64,000 nucleotides of DNA from DATATV01 sp036268615 (GCA_036268615.1 DATATV010000051.1:1-64000), one strand, 5' to 3'; counted from the first letter of the stretch, positions 36,760-46,079 are shown. The notes: generated by a model not told the origin, from the sequence alone. Numbers and translations: made by a program.

Positions 36760-37782
36760 GTGCCCGACGACAGCGAAGAAGACTCCCTCTTCGCCAGCCA
36801 TCCCGACCTGGTCGACCCGCAGTGGCAGCGCATCGCCGACCGAGCCACCCGGCAGGCCGCGCTCGCCCGGCCGCGCACCACCCGCGCGATCACCCGCACC
36901 CGGAAGCCGGCCTGGTACACGGGCCGCCGTCCGCTGGGCGCGGCGGTCGCGGTGCTGGTGTTCGCGATCGTCGGCAGCGGTTACCTCGGCCTGCACGACC
37001 GCGTGCCCTCGGCCCAGAACGCGTCGTCGGTGACCGAGACCGGCGCGACGGCGACCGACCAACGGCCCGAGCCGATCAACCTGAGCCACCCGTTCGCGAC
37101 CACCCCGGCGGCCGGCTGGGCCGACGGCATCGCCGGTATCCGGCTGCCGGTGGCCACGCCGGTCGGCACGCACAGCGCCCAGGACGTGACCGGCGCCTAC
37201 GCCACGGCCACCCAGGCGCTCGTCGCCGCCCATCTCGACCCGAAGATGCTCGTGGCGCACGACCCCACGGCCTACCTCGCGCTGCTGGCGCCGGACGCCC
37301 GGGCGCAGGACCAGTCCACGGTGGTGAGTGCGCTCGCGCCCGGCAGGAGCCGCGAGGTCACGTTGCTGACCACCGGTTTCCCGCTGTTGTCCGTGCCGGT
37401 CAAGGTGAACGGCTCGATGTCGATCTCCACCGACGCCGACGACAACCTGGTGGTACACACGAACTACGTGTTCGCCTATCCGTTCAAGCCGCTGAACATG
37501 GATACCGTCACCGACGCCTGGCAGATCATCGCGGTGCAGCATTTCGCCGCCGACTACACCGTCATCGGCAATACCAGGAAATTCCGGTCGAGTTCGCAGG
37601 GCCTGTGGCTGACCCACGTGCAGTCCTACGACTATTCGATGAGCTGTGCCCAGTCCGACAAGGGTTTCCTGGCGCCCGCCTTCAGCGATCCGAGCGGTGC
37701 CGGCGGCACGCGGGCCAACCCGGACACGCTGTACGACCCGAACCACAGCCTCGACATTCCCGACGGCTGCGGCCCCAGCTGA
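36760..37782 (+). CDS. Tandem envelope protein, paralogue 2 of 3
   Basis: About 340 residues with the same plan: acidic N-terminus, membrane helix about 58-78 (LGAAVAVLVFAIVGSGYLGL), then the shared outside domain (WADG, HLDPKML, YLALLAP, GSMSIST, YVFAYPF, QGLWL). Cysteines lie in SMSCAQS and DGCGPS. The GTG at 36760 is preferred over one at 36682 because GGAG lies before it and the start VPDDS matches MPDDQ of paralogue 3. Similar enough to paralogue 1 to indicate duplication. Confidence 0.78.
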   Translation: MPDDSEEDSLFASHPDLVDPQWQRIADRATRQAALARPRTTRAITRTRKPAWYTGRRPLGAAVAVLVFAIVGSGYLGLHDRVPSAQNASSVTETGATATDQRPEPINLSHPFATTPAAGWADGIAGIRLPVATPVGTHSAQDVTGAYATATQALVAAHLDPKMLVAHDPTAYLALLAPDARAQDQSTVVSALAPGRSREVTLLTTGFPLLSVPVKVNGSMSISTDADDNLVVHTNYVFAYPFKPLNMDTVTDAWQIIAVQHFAADYTVIGNTRKFRSSSQGLWLTHVQSYDYSMSCAQSDKGFLAPAFSDPSGAGGTRANPDTLYDPNHSLDIPDGCGPS

Positions 37783-37823
37783 ATTCGGCACCACGATTCA
37801 TCGCCGAGGAGCAGAATATCGCC

Positions 37824-38795
37824 ATGCCCGACGACCAGTCTGATTCCGCGGGTCCGTTACCCGAGCCGATCCAACCGTCGGCAGCCGCGCCGCGGCCGAC
37901 CGACCCGGGCCTGCTGCCCCCGACCGTCGGCCGCACCCCGCCACCGCTGTTTCCCCCGCAGGTGGTCGACGCGAAGCACGGACGGATCGGCAATCTCGTC
38001 GCCCGGGTCGCGATCGTCGCGGTGGTGCTGATCGTGGCCGGGGTCTTCGTCGCCACCCGCGACCTCAAGCACCAGGTCGTCGACAACGCCGACGCGCCGA
38101 CCGCGCCGACCTTCAGCCAGGACCCCGGCGGTCCGAGTTCGATGGACCCGCAGTACGTGCTGGAGCATCCGTTCACCGACAGCCCGGCGGAGGACTGGGC
38201 CAGCGGCGCGGGCGGCATCTTGCCGCCGACCGCGGTCGCGGTGGGCGATCACAGCGCGGCACAGGTGGCCGCGGTGGAGGCGCAGCTGAAACAGCTCCTC
38301 GTCGGCGCCCATCTGGACAACACAATGCTGGAGGACCACGACTCCAGCGTCTACCTCGGGCTGCTCGCACCGGCGGCCGCGGAGAGGGACCAGGCCGCGC
38401 TGACCGGTGGGCAGGCGCCCGACTTCGGCGGCCAGGTGACCCTGCTCAACGAGGACGTCCTGCTGTTCCCGACGCCGGTCCGGGTGCACGGTTCGATGTC
38501 GGTGTCCATCGGCGCGCAGGACAACCTGTTGCTGCACACCGACTACTCGTTCGCCTTCGCGTTCCAACCGGACGATATGTCCCAGATCACCAGCTCGACC
38601 CACCTCGTCGGCATCGAGCGGGTACAGGCGGACTACCTCGTCGTCCAGGACAGCCGGCAACCGGCCGCCGAGCAGGGATTTTCCCCGCTGAACGTCACCA
38701 AGTCCGCGACGGACCTCGCGTGCAGCCGGTTCGCGGCCGGCTATGTCACCGCCGTCACCAGCCAGGTCCCGGGCTCGCCGGGGGCCGGCTGCTGA
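37824..38795 (+). CDS. Tandem envelope protein, paralogue 3 of 3
   Basis: About 323 residues. Pro-rich N-terminus, membrane helix about 57-77 (LVARVAIVAVVLIVAGVFVA), and a diverged copy of the outside domain: DWASG, HLDNTML, YLGLLAP, GSMSVSI and YSFAFAF. Cysteines lie in DLACSR and the final GAGC. The most divergent of the trio, with shortened C-terminus. ATG with GAGGAG about 12 bases upstream, 41 bases after paralogue 2. Confidence 0.8.
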   Translation: MPDDQSDSAGPLPEPIQPSAAAPRPTDPGLLPPTVGRTPPPLFPPQVVDAKHGRIGNLVARVAIVAVVLIVAGVFVATRDLKHQVVDNADAPTAPTFSQDPGGPSSMDPQYVLEHPFTDSPAEDWASGAGGILPPTAVAVGDHSAAQVAAVEAQLKQLLVGAHLDNTMLEDHDSSVYLGLLAPAAAERDQAALTGGQAPDFGGQVTLLNEDVLLFPTPVRVHGSMSVSIGAQDNLLLHTDYSFAFAFQPDDMSQITSSTHLVGIERVQADYLVVQDSRQPAAEQGFSPLNVTKSATDLACSRFAAGYVTAVTSQVPGSPGAGC

Positions 38796-38832
38796 CCACC
38801 GGCGTTGGCGTCCTGGCCACCGGAAGAGGACC

Positions 38833-41151
38833 ATGAAAGGTATGAGCAGGAAACCTCCCGTAGAGGACGTCGACGAGTCCCAGCTCGACGTGCACGAGCG
38901 CAAGACCTACGCGGCCGGTGTCAAGGGCGTGCTGGTGTCACTGCAACGGGCGAACGAGCAGATGGGCGCCGGTCGGTCCGTGCGCACCCTGCGCCTGCTC
39001 AACCAACAGGAGGGCTTCGACTGCCCCGGCTGCGCCTGGCCGGACCCGCAGGGCCACCGCAAACTCGCCGAGTTCTGTGAGAACGGAGCGAAAGCGGTCG
39101 CCGAGGAGGCCACCGTGCGCCGGATCGGGCCGGAGTTCTTCGCCGCGCACCCGATCGCCGAGCTGGCCGACAAAACGGACTACTGGCTGGGCCAGCAGGG
39201 CCGGCTGACCGAGCCGATGGTGCTGCGCGCGGGCGCCACCCATTACACGCCGATCAGCTGGGACGACGCCTTCGGCCTGATCGCCGACGAGCTGCACGCC
39301 CTGTCCTCCCCCGACGAGGCCGCGTTCTACACCTCCGGCCGCACCAGCAACGAGGCCGCGTTCCTGTATCAGCTGTTCGTGCGCAGCTTCGGCACGAACA
39401 ACCTGCCGGACTGCTCGAACATGTGCCACGAGTCCTCCGGCACCGCGCTGAAGGAGACCATCGGCATCGGCAAGGGCTCGGTCAGCCTGGCCGACATCAG
39501 CAGGGCCGACCTCATCCTGGTGGTCGGCCAGAACCCGGGCACCAACCATCCGCGCATGCTCAGCGCGCTGGAGGAGGCCAAGGAGGCGGGCGCGAAGATC
39601 GTCGCGATCAACCCACTGCCCGAGGCCGGTCTGCTGCGCTTCAAGAACCCGCAGAACGTGCGCGGGGTGATCGGCAACGGCACCCAGCTGGCCAACGAGT
39701 TCGCCCAGATCAAGCTCGGCGGCGACCTCGCCTTCTTCCAGGCGGTCGGCCACCAGTTGCTCGCCGCCGAGGCGACCGCCCCGGGCACCGTGCTGGACCA
39801 GGAGTTCATCGCGGAGCACACGCACGGTTTCGAGACCTACGTCAAGAACCTCGCCGAGCTGGACTGGGACGCGATCGACAAGGCCACCGGCCTGACCCGT
39901 GAGGAGATCGCGAAGATCGGCGAACTGCTGATCTCCTCCGAGCGCACGATCGTGTGCTGGGCGATGGGCCTGACCCAGCACAAGCACGCGGTCGCGACCA
40001 TCCAGGAAATCGTGAACCTGCTGCTGCTGCGGGGAATGATCGGCAAACCGGGCGCCGGTGTGTGCCCGGTACGCGGTCACTCCAACGTGCAGGGCGACCG
40101 CACGATGGGTATCTGGGAGAAGGTGCCCGACACCTTCCTGGACGCCCTGGAGAACGAGTTCAACGTGCCGATGCCGCGCAAACACGGCTTCGACACAGTG
40201 GACGCGCTGCGCGCGATGCGCGACGGCAAGGCCAAGGTGTTCATGGCAGTCGGCGGCAACTTCGTCTCGGCCACCCCGGACACCGAGCTGACCGAGAAGG
40301 CCCTGCGCGGCTGCGATCTGACCGTGCACGTGTACACCAAGCTCAACCGCTCGCACGTGGTGCACGGCCGCACCGCGTTGATCCTGCCCACCCTCGGCCG
40401 CACCGAGCGGGACGTGCAGGGCACCGGCGAGCAGTTCGTCACCGTCGAGGACTCGATGTCGGTGGTGCACCGCTCGCGCGGCCGACTCAAGCCGGCGAGC
40501 ACGCAGCTGATGTCCGAAGTGGCCATCGTCTGCCACCTCGCCGAGCGGCTGCTCGGCCCGGACCACGCGGTGCCGTGGAGTTCCTTCCACCGCGACTACG
40601 ACGCCGTGCGCGAACGGATCGCCCGCGTGGTGCCCGGCTGCGCGGACTACAACGCGCGGGTGCGCACGCCGGACGGTTTTGTGCTGCCGCACCCGCCCCG
40701 CGACTCGCGCACCTTCCCGACCGACACCGGCAAGGCGAACTTCACCGCGAGCGAACTGTGGTTCCCGCAGGTGCCCGAGGGCCGACTGCTGATGCAGACG
40801 CTTCGCAGCCACGACCAGTACAACACCACCATCTACGGCCTGGACGACCGCTACCGCGGGGTCAAGGACGGCCGCCGGGTGGTGTTCGTCAACCCCGAGG
40901 ACGTGACCGCCGCCGGCCTGTCCGACGGCCAACTGGTCGACCTGATCAGCGAATGGCCGGCCGCCGACGGCACGATCACCGAGCGGCGCGCCGAGAAGTT
41001 CCGGGTGATCGCCTACTCGACCGCGAAGGGCTGTGCGGCGACCTACTTCCCGGAGGCGAATCCGTTGATACCGTTGGATTCCGTGGCCGACAAATCGAAC
41101 ACGCCGACCTCGAAGGGCATCGTCGTGCGGCTCGAACCGGCGGGCGCCTGA
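38833..41151 (+). CDS. FdhF/YdeP family molybdopterin oxidoreductase
   Basis: About 772 residues of the molybdopterin oxidoreductase superfamily, YdeP branch. Molybdopterin-binding segments include SGRTSNEAAFLYQL, CHESSGTALK, VGQNPGTNHPRM and CPVRGHSNVQGDRTMG. The N-terminus has CPGCAWPD but lacks the classic FDH 4Fe-4S motif, usual for this branch; in E. coli YdeP is linked to acid resistance. ATG at 38833 or 38842. It ends in TGATG with fdhD, so the sulfurtransferase that activates such enzymes is co-translated. Confidence 0.9.
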   Translation: MKGMSRKPPVEDVDESQLDVHERKTYAAGVKGVLVSLQRANEQMGAGRSVRTLRLLNQQEGFDCPGCAWPDPQGHRKLAEFCENGAKAVAEEATVRRIGPEFFAAHPIAELADKTDYWLGQQGRLTEPMVLRAGATHYTPISWDDAFGLIADELHALSSPDEAAFYTSGRTSNEAAFLYQLFVRSFGTNNLPDCSNMCHESSGTALKETIGIGKGSVSLADISRADLILVVGQNPGTNHPRMLSALEEAKEAGAKIVAINPLPEAGLLRFKNPQNVRGVIGNGTQLANEFAQIKLGGDLAFFQAVGHQLLAAEATAPGTVLDQEFIAEHTHGFETYVKNLAELDWDAIDKATGLTREEIAKIGELLISSERTIVCWAMGLTQHKHAVATIQEIVNLLLLRGMIGKPGAGVCPVRGHSNVQGDRTMGIWEKVPDTFLDALENEFNVPMPRKHGFDTVDALRAMRDGKAKVFMAVGGNFVSATPDTELTEKALRGCDLTVHVYTKLNRSHVVHGRTALILPTLGRTERDVQGTGEQFVTVEDSMSVVHRSRGRLKPASTQLMSEVAIVCHLAERLLGPDHAVPWSSFHRDYDAVRERIARVVPGCADYNARVRTPDGFVLPHPPRDSRTFPTDTGKANFTASELWFPQVPEGRLLMQTLRSHDQYNTTIYGLDDRYRGVKDGRRVVFVNPEDVTAAGLSDGQLVDLISEWPAADGTITERRAEKFRVIAYSTAKGCAATYFPEANPLIPLDSVADKSNTPTSKGIVVRLEPAGA

Positions 41152-41999
41152 TGGGCCGGGTGACGGTCCGCCGGCCGGTGCTCAAGCTGTCGATGGACGG
41201 CTCGTCCCGACGCCGGCCGGACGCGATGGCCGCCGAGGAACCGTTGGAACTGCGGGTGAACGGCACCGCGTTGACGGTCACCATGCGCACGCCCGGCGAC
41301 GATGTCGAGCTGGCGCACGGGTTTCTGCTCACCGAGGGCGTGATCGGCAGCCTGAAGGACGTGTTCACCGCACGCTACTGCGCCGGCGCGACAGTGGAGG
41401 GCCAGAACACCTACAACGTACTGGACCTGCAACTCGCCGAGCATGTGCCGCCGCCCGATCCGAGCATCCAGCGCAACTTCTACACCACCTCGTCCTGTGG
41501 CGTGTGCGGCAAGGCGGCGTTGGACGCGGTGAAGCTGGCCACCCGCCACTCCCCCGCCGCCGACCAGATGACGGTGTCCAGCGCGGTGCTGGTCGGGCTG
41601 CCGGAACTGTTGCGCGCCAAGCAACGCGTCTTCGACTCGACCGGTGGCCTGCACGCCGCAGGCCTGTTCACCGCCGACGGCGAACCGTTGGTGGTGCGCG
41701 AGGACGTGGGCCGGCACAACGCGGTGGACAAGGTGCTCGGCTGGGCGCTGTTGAACGACCGGGTTCCGTTGTCCGGCTGCGTGTTGATGGTGTCCGGCCG
41801 GGCGTCCTTCGAGTTGGTGCAGAAGGCCGCGATGGCCGGGGTTCCGGTGCTCGCGGCGGTGTCCGCGCCGTCCTCGCTGGCGGCCGAACTGGCCGAAGAA
41901 CAGGGCCTCACGCTGGTCGGTTTCCTGCGTGGCGAGTCGATGAACGTGTACACCGGGGTTCAGCGCATTCAGCACCAGGTGTCTGCCCCGATCGGGTGA
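41151..41999 (+). CDS. fdhD: Formate dehydrogenase accessory sulfurtransferase FdhD
   Basis: About 282 residues. FdhD transfers sulfur from IscS to the molybdenum cofactor of formate dehydrogenase-type enzymes. The redox cysteines are in SSCGVCG near residue 118. GGLHAAGLF and REDVGRHNAVDKVLG are family signatures. ATG overlaps the upstream stop by one base. Its client is most likely the YdeP-type enzyme just upstream. Confidence 0.95.
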   Translation: MGRVTVRRPVLKLSMDGSSRRRPDAMAAEEPLELRVNGTALTVTMRTPGDDVELAHGFLLTEGVIGSLKDVFTARYCAGATVEGQNTYNVLDLQLAEHVPPPDPSIQRNFYTTSSCGVCGKAALDAVKLATRHSPAADQMTVSSAVLVGLPELLRAKQRVFDSTGGLHAAGLFTADGEPLVVREDVGRHNAVDKVLGWALLNDRVPLSGCVLMVSGRASFELVQKAAMAGVPVLAAVSAPSSLAAELAEEQGLTLVGFLRGESMNVYTGVQRIQHQVSAPIG

Positions 42000-42005
42000 G
42001 ATTTG

Positions 42006-42049
42006 GGCCGCCCGTTGTGCCAGTTCAGTGGCAGTGACGACGGGCGGCC
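42006..42049 (+). terminator. Terminator hairpin after fdhD
   Basis: GGCCGCCCGT (42006-42015) pairs with ACGGGCGGCC (42040-42049), and an inner TGCCA/TGGCA pair extends the stem. It begins 7 bases past the fdhD stop. Confidence 0.75.
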
Positions 42050-42105
42050 GGCCCGATTCCCCTGCCCCACGCGCCGGGCCTGATGCCAACTGGGCAACGT
42101 GCACG

Positions 42106-42140
42106 CCTGATCAGGTAATAGCGCCCCGCTGATGATCAGG
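42106..42140 (+). promoter_or_regulatory. Candidate operator before XRE regulator
   Basis: A perfect 10-bp palindrome CCTGATCAGG at 42106-42115 is followed by a partial copy TGATCAGG at 42133-42140, just upstream of the XRE start. The placement fits autoregulation by the XRE protein; binding is not established. Confidence 0.4.
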
Positions 42141-42161
42141 GAAAGGTAACTCTCCTGAGAA

Positions 42162-43037
42162 ATGGGGGTTGCCGTGGCAAACAGCGAGAACAACAAACCG
42201 TTCGGCATCCGAATGCGCCGAGTTTTCCTGGAACTGGCCAGGATGCGTCGCGCGGCGGAGATAACCCAGTCCGACGCGGCCAAGGCGCTCAGCGTCGTGC
42301 CGAGCACGGTCCACCGGATCGAGAAAAGCCAGCGGATGCTCAAGCGCGATGATCTGCTGAGCCTGCTGATGTACTACAAGGCGAGCCGGCAGATGCGCGA
42401 AGCGCTGGTCGCGTTGTACGACAAGGCGGACGAACCTGGCCTGTTGACCAGGGAAGACCTGAAGTTGACGGATGACCTGGCCGACTGGATCTGTTTCGAA
42501 CAGACAGCGAGCAAGATCTGCAACTACGAGCAGCTCTTGGTCCCTGGCCTGATTCAGACCATTCCTTACGCCATCGCGGTAATCAGTAGTTACGGCGTGC
42601 AGTTGACCGAGCAGGAGGTCAGCGATCGGGTAGCCGCTCGCATTGCCCGCCAAGCACTCCTACGGCGCCCGGACTCGCCCCAGTTCTCGGTGATCCTCCA
42701 TGAAGCCGCCTTGTTGCAGGACGTCGGTGGCACGGAGGCGATGCGCGGACAGCTGGAATACCTCGCCGAGATCGCGCTCAAACCAAATGTCGACATTCGG
42801 GTAATTCCGATGAGAGCCGGCGCCCACCCTGGTCTCGGCGACGGGCCGTTCGTAGTCATGGACTATGCCGACCTGCCGAGCCTGGTTCACATCGAGCACA
42901 AGGTGGCCAGCGTCTATTTGGAATCACTCGCGGACATCGAGGCATATAAGCTGGCCTGGGACCGGCTGCGGGAAGTCGCCCTGCCGCCTGCAACTTCGGT
43001 GCGGCGGATCGAGGAGATCGCCCGTGGCCTTGGCTGA
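42162..43037 (+). CDS. XRE family regulator with DUF5753 (Scr1-like)
   Basis: 291 residues. An N-terminal helix-turn-helix (about 20-75) contains TQSDAAKALSVVPSTVHRIEKS. A DUF5753 sensor or partner domain fills the rest, marked by NYEQLLVPGLIQT and IPMRAGAHPGLGDGPFVVM. In Streptomyces such regulators pair with DUF397 proteins (for example Scr1/Scr2, described as toxin-antitoxin-like). Here a DUF397 gene follows 13 bases later. A GTG four codons downstream is an alternative start. Confidence 0.92.
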   Translation: MGVAVANSENNKPFGIRMRRVFLELARMRRAAEITQSDAAKALSVVPSTVHRIEKSQRMLKRDDLLSLLMYYKASRQMREALVALYDKADEPGLLTREDLKLTDDLADWICFEQTASKICNYEQLLVPGLIQTIPYAIAVISSYGVQLTEQEVSDRVAARIARQALLRRPDSPQFSVILHEAALLQDVGGTEAMRGQLEYLAEIALKPNVDIRVIPMRAGAHPGLGDGPFVVMDYADLPSLVHIEHKVASVYLESLADIEAYKLAWDRLREVALPPATSVRRIEEIARGLG

Positions 43038-43050
43038 GAGGAGCACGGCC

Positions 43051-43284
43051 ATGACCGGGGCAACGTGGCGCACGAGCAGCCACAACGGCGCCAACACCGA
43101 CTGCGTGGAGGTCGCCTTCCTGGAATCCGCCTGGCGCAAGAGCAGCTTCAGCAGCGGCAACACGAACTGTGTCGAAGTGGCTCCGGCCGTTGACCACGTC
43201 GGGGTCCGCGATTCCAAGAACGTGACCGGACCCGTCCTCGCTTTCCCGGCGACAACCTGGCGAGAGTTCCTGAAGCAGTCGTGA
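43051..43284 (+). CDS. DUF397 family protein with duplicated motif
   Basis: 77 residues. DUF397 proteins are small partners of XRE/DUF5753 regulators. The core WRKSS...NCVEVA appears twice: TWRTSSHNGANTDCVEVAF near the start and AWRKSSFSSGNTNCVEVAP, then GVRDSKN and WREFL. Most family members carry one copy, so this looks like an internal duplication. ATG with GAGAGGAG 7 bases upstream. Confidence 0.9.
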   Translation: MTGATWRTSSHNGANTDCVEVAFLESAWRKSSFSSGNTNCVEVAPAVDHVGVRDSKNVTGPVLAFPATTWREFLKQS

Positions 43285-43778
43285 CCACGCCGAACACCGG
43301 GCTCCGCGCCCGGGTCAAACACGCCTACCTGGCAAAGCTCGACGAGACCCAGCGGTCGGTCCTGGTGGCGTGGGGAGCGTTCACCGGGACGTTCGGCGTC
43401 ACCAGGGCGATCACCTTCTCGCTGCACCGCGCCGGCGCGGGCGGTTCCGGTGGGATCGTCATCGCCGGGCGGCACATCCACCACTACAACTTCGGCATCG
43501 CCCTGCTGGCGGCCGTGGGTGCGGTGGCGGTGCGCGGCGACGGGCGCAATCGTTTGCATCCCGTCGTCTCCAGCGCCTACGGCAGCGGCATCGCACTGAT
43601 CGTCGACGAGCTCGCCCTGCTGCTCGACCTGAAGGACGTGTACTGGGCGAAGGACGGCCGGCGCAGCGTGGACGTGGCGGTCGGCCTGATCGGGCTGGTC
43701 GGCATGTACCTGGCCGGCGAGGAGTTCTGGCGCGCCGCCGGCCACGAGGTGGCCGCCTCGGCACGCCGCACTTCGTGA
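43281..43778 (+). CDS. Membrane protein of unknown function coupled to DUF397
   Basis: 165 residues with about four membrane helices. Distinctive polar residues sit in or near helices: RHIHHYNFGIALL and DELALLLDLKDVYW, conserved in related actinobacterial membrane proteins of unknown role. The GTG overlaps the DUF397 stop by 4 bases (GTGA), so it is translated together with it. This makes a three-gene unit regulator-DUF397-membrane protein. Confidence 0.78.
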   Translation: MTTPNTGLRARVKHAYLAKLDETQRSVLVAWGAFTGTFGVTRAITFSLHRAGAGGSGGIVIAGRHIHHYNFGIALLAAVGAVAVRGDGRNRLHPVVSSAYGSGIALIVDELALLLDLKDVYWAKDGRRSVDVAVGLIGLVGMYLAGEEFWRAAGHEVAASARRTS

Positions 43779-43863
43779 CAGAACAGACGCCGGACGGGTG
43801 GGCCTGCACACGGCCCTGAGCACCAGCGGCAGCCACCACACCATCGGCCGTCGCTGACCCGCG

Positions 43864-44799
43864 TCAGCGCGGGCCTGCTCCGGCGGTCCCGGAGCGACCG
43901 ATCGGTTCCAGCGTCTCCGCCGCGACCTCCGCCACGGCGGGCGCGGCGGCCAGCGCGGGCGAGTCGAGCTTCCACTGCTGCCAGAACAACGGCACGTCCA
44001 CCGTGCGCTCGGGATCGAGCAGCACGAGCCGGCCGGCCCGCAGCCGGGGCTCGGCCTGCACCCGTGGCACCACTCCCCACCCCAGCCCGCCGACGATCGC
44101 GTCGAGAAACCCCTCCGACGCCGGCACAAAATGCCGCAGCGGACCGGCGCCACGCCCCCGGGTGAGCCGGCGGGCGAACCGATCCTGCAACTCGTCCCGG
44201 CGGTCGAACAGCACCACCGGCGCGTCCCCGAGCCGCTGCCGCAGCGGCGTGTCCGGCCAGCCGAGCCACCGGGCGGCGAACGTCGGGCTCGCCACCGGCA
44301 GATAACGCAGCTGACCCAACGGATTGACCGAGCAGCCCTGCACCGCCTCCGGTGAGGAGGTCACCGCCGCCATCACCAGGCCCTCGCGCAGCAGGGCTGT
44401 GGTGTGGCTCTCGTCCTCGCGGTGCAGTTCGAAGCAGATCCGCAGTTCCGGCGGCACCCGGGTGAGCGCGGGCAGCAGCCAGGTGGCCAGCGAGTCGGCG
44501 TTGACCGCGATCGGCAGCCGGGCCGGTTCGCCGGTGTCGGTCATCCCCAGTTCGACCCGGGCGTCGCGTTCCAACCGGGCCAACTGTCGGGCGAACCGCA
44601 CGATAACCTCGCCGGATTCGGTCAGCCGCACGGGTTTCGTGCGCAACAGCAGGACCCGGCCGGTGCCCTGTTCGAGGGCTTTGACCCGCTGGCTGACCGC
44701 CGAGGGCGTCACGTGCAGGGCGGTCGCGGCCGCGTCGAAGGTGCCCTCGTCGATCACCGCGAGCAGCGTGCGAACCTGGTCGAGCGGGAGGTCTGTCAT
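43864..44799 (-). CDS. lysG: LysR family regulator of the ArgP/LysG type
   Basis: About 311 residues. N-terminal winged helix with TLLAVIDEGTFDAAATALHVT; the rest is the LysR effector domain. ArgP/LysG proteins sense lysine, arginine or histidine and activate a divergent LysE/ArgO exporter. The exporter gene is divergent here, with starts 70 bases apart. ATG at 44799 matches family N-termini better than the GTG at 44808. Confidence 0.9.
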   Translation of the reverse strand: MTDLPLDQVRTLLAVIDEGTFDAAATALHVTPSAVSQRVKALEQGTGRVLLLRTKPVRLTESGEVIVRFARQLARLERDARVELGMTDTGEPARLPIAVNADSLATWLLPALTRVPPELRICFELHREDESHTTALLREGLVMAAVTSSPEAVQGCSVNPLGQLRYLPVASPTFAARWLGWPDTPLRQRLGDAPVVLFDRRDELQDRFARRLTRGRGAGPLRHFVPASEGFLDAIVGGLGWGVVPRVQAEPRLRAGRLVLLDPERTVDVPLFWQQWKLDSPALAAAPAVAEVAAETLEPIGRSGTAGAGPR

Positions 44800-44868
44800 C
44801 ACGAGCACTAATGATACGTAAGAACCTTTAGCTGGCCTGTAGAGATGGTGCTTCCTACCGTTGACGCC

Positions 44869-45480
44869 ATGGGAAACGTCCTGCTCACCGCGGCGGCCGG
44901 GTTCGGCACCGGTCTCTCGCTCATCGTCGCCATCGGCGCACAGAACGCCTTTGTTCTGCGGCAGGGCATCCGGCGCGACTCGGTGCTCATCGTGGTGGCC
45001 ATCTGCGCCGCGTCCGACGCCGTCCTCATCGCACTGGGCGTCGGCGGGGTCGGCGCGCTGGTCCGGGAGTGGCCGACCGCCCTCGCCGTTGTTCGGGTGA
45101 TCGGCGGGACTTTCCTTGTGTGTTACGGAATCCTGGCCGCCCGGCGAGTCGTCAGGCCGGACGCGCTACGGGTGGTCGGCCCGTCGGCCGGTTCCCGGCG
45201 GCGGGCCGTGCTCACCTGCCTCGCGCTGACCTGGCTCAACCCGCACGTCTACCTGGACACCGTGCTGCTACTGGGTTCCGTCGCCGCCAGCCACGGCGCG
45301 CTGCGCTGGGACTTCGGCGCGGGGGCACTGGTCGCGAGCGTCTGCTGGTTCACCGCGCTGGGCTTCGGCGCCCGGCTTCTCACCGGCTTCTTCGCCCGCC
45401 CGTCCTCCTGGCGAATCCTGGACGCCCTCGTCGCGGCGACGATGATCACCATCGGCACGATCCTGCTGATCGGCAGCTGA
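44869..45480 (+). CDS. lysE: LysE/ArgO family amino acid exporter
   Basis: About 203 residues with six predicted helices. The conserved GLSLIVAIGAQNAFVLRQG opens the protein and LTWLNPHVYLDT lies in the middle, both LysE signatures. Exports basic amino acids when intracellular levels rise. Controlled by the divergent lysG gene; the 69-base shared region should hold the operator. An ATG 8 codons earlier is possible. Confidence 0.93.
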   Translation: MGNVLLTAAAGFGTGLSLIVAIGAQNAFVLRQGIRRDSVLIVVAICAASDAVLIALGVGGVGALVREWPTALAVVRVIGGTFLVCYGILAARRVVRPDALRVVGPSAGSRRRAVLTCLALTWLNPHVYLDTVLLLGSVAASHGALRWDFGAGALVASVCWFTALGFGARLLTGFFARPSSWRILDALVAATMITIGTILLIGS

Positions 45481-45494
45481 CTATGTCGTCCGGC

Positions 45495-46079
45495 CTACTG
45501 AGCTGATGCCATCGTTCGGGCTCGGTCGATCAGCATGGCCAACACCGACGCGAACGGCTCCGGGCTGCGCAGCGCCCGCGCGGTGACCAAGGCCCCTTCG
45601 GTCGCCGCCACCACGGCGTGGGCGAGTTCCCGCGCGATCGCGTTGTCCAGGCCGAGAACGATGAGCTGGAAGGCCAAACCCTCCACGATCATGGCGAACG
45701 CCCGCCGGACGGCATCCCCGAGCTTCTCGGATTCCTCGTCGGCCTCGACCACCAGCGGGGCGATCGCGCAGCCACGCCGGTAGTCGCTGTTCACCAGATT
45801 GTCCCGGGCGAGCTCGGCATAGGCGCGGACCAGGTCCTCGGGCGCCGTCGCGCTCTCCGCGGCCCGGTTGATCTCGTCCACCCGGTCCCGGGCGTGCGCC
45901 TCGGCCACCTCGGCGACCAACTGCGCCTTGCCACCAGGGAAGTGGTAGTAGACCGAGCCGCGCGGCGCCGCGCTCCGCTCCAACACGTCGGACAGCGCCG
46001 TCGCGTGATAGCCCCGCTCACCGAGGAGCTGGAGAGCCGCGCCGACCATGCGCTGCCTGGTATCCGACCGCCGACCCAT
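45495..46079 (-). CDS. TetR family repressor (LmrA/YxaF-like)
   Basis: About 194 residues. N-terminal helix-turn-helix with RGYHATALSDVLERSAAPRGSVYYHFPGG; the C-terminal part resembles the LmrA/YxaF ligand domain. ATG at 46079 gives the usual MGRRSDTR start. Divergent from the tautomerase-SDR genes, with two palindromes between them, so it likely represses that operon and itself. It is convergent with lysE. Confidence 0.9.
   Translation of the reverse strand: MGRRSDTRQRMVGAALQLLGERGYHATALSDVLERSAAPRGSVYYHFPGGKAQLVAEVAEAHARDRVDEINRAAESATAPEDLVRAYAELARDNLVNSDYRRGCAIAPLVVEADEESEKLGDAVRRAFAMIVEGLAFQLIVLGLDNAIARELAHAVVAATEGALVTARALRSPEPFASVLAMLIDRARTMASAQ

Noticed and set aside
42162..43778. Confident toxin-antitoxin call for XRE/DUF397
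   Set aside because: Family precedent exists but toxicity cannot be read from the sequence.
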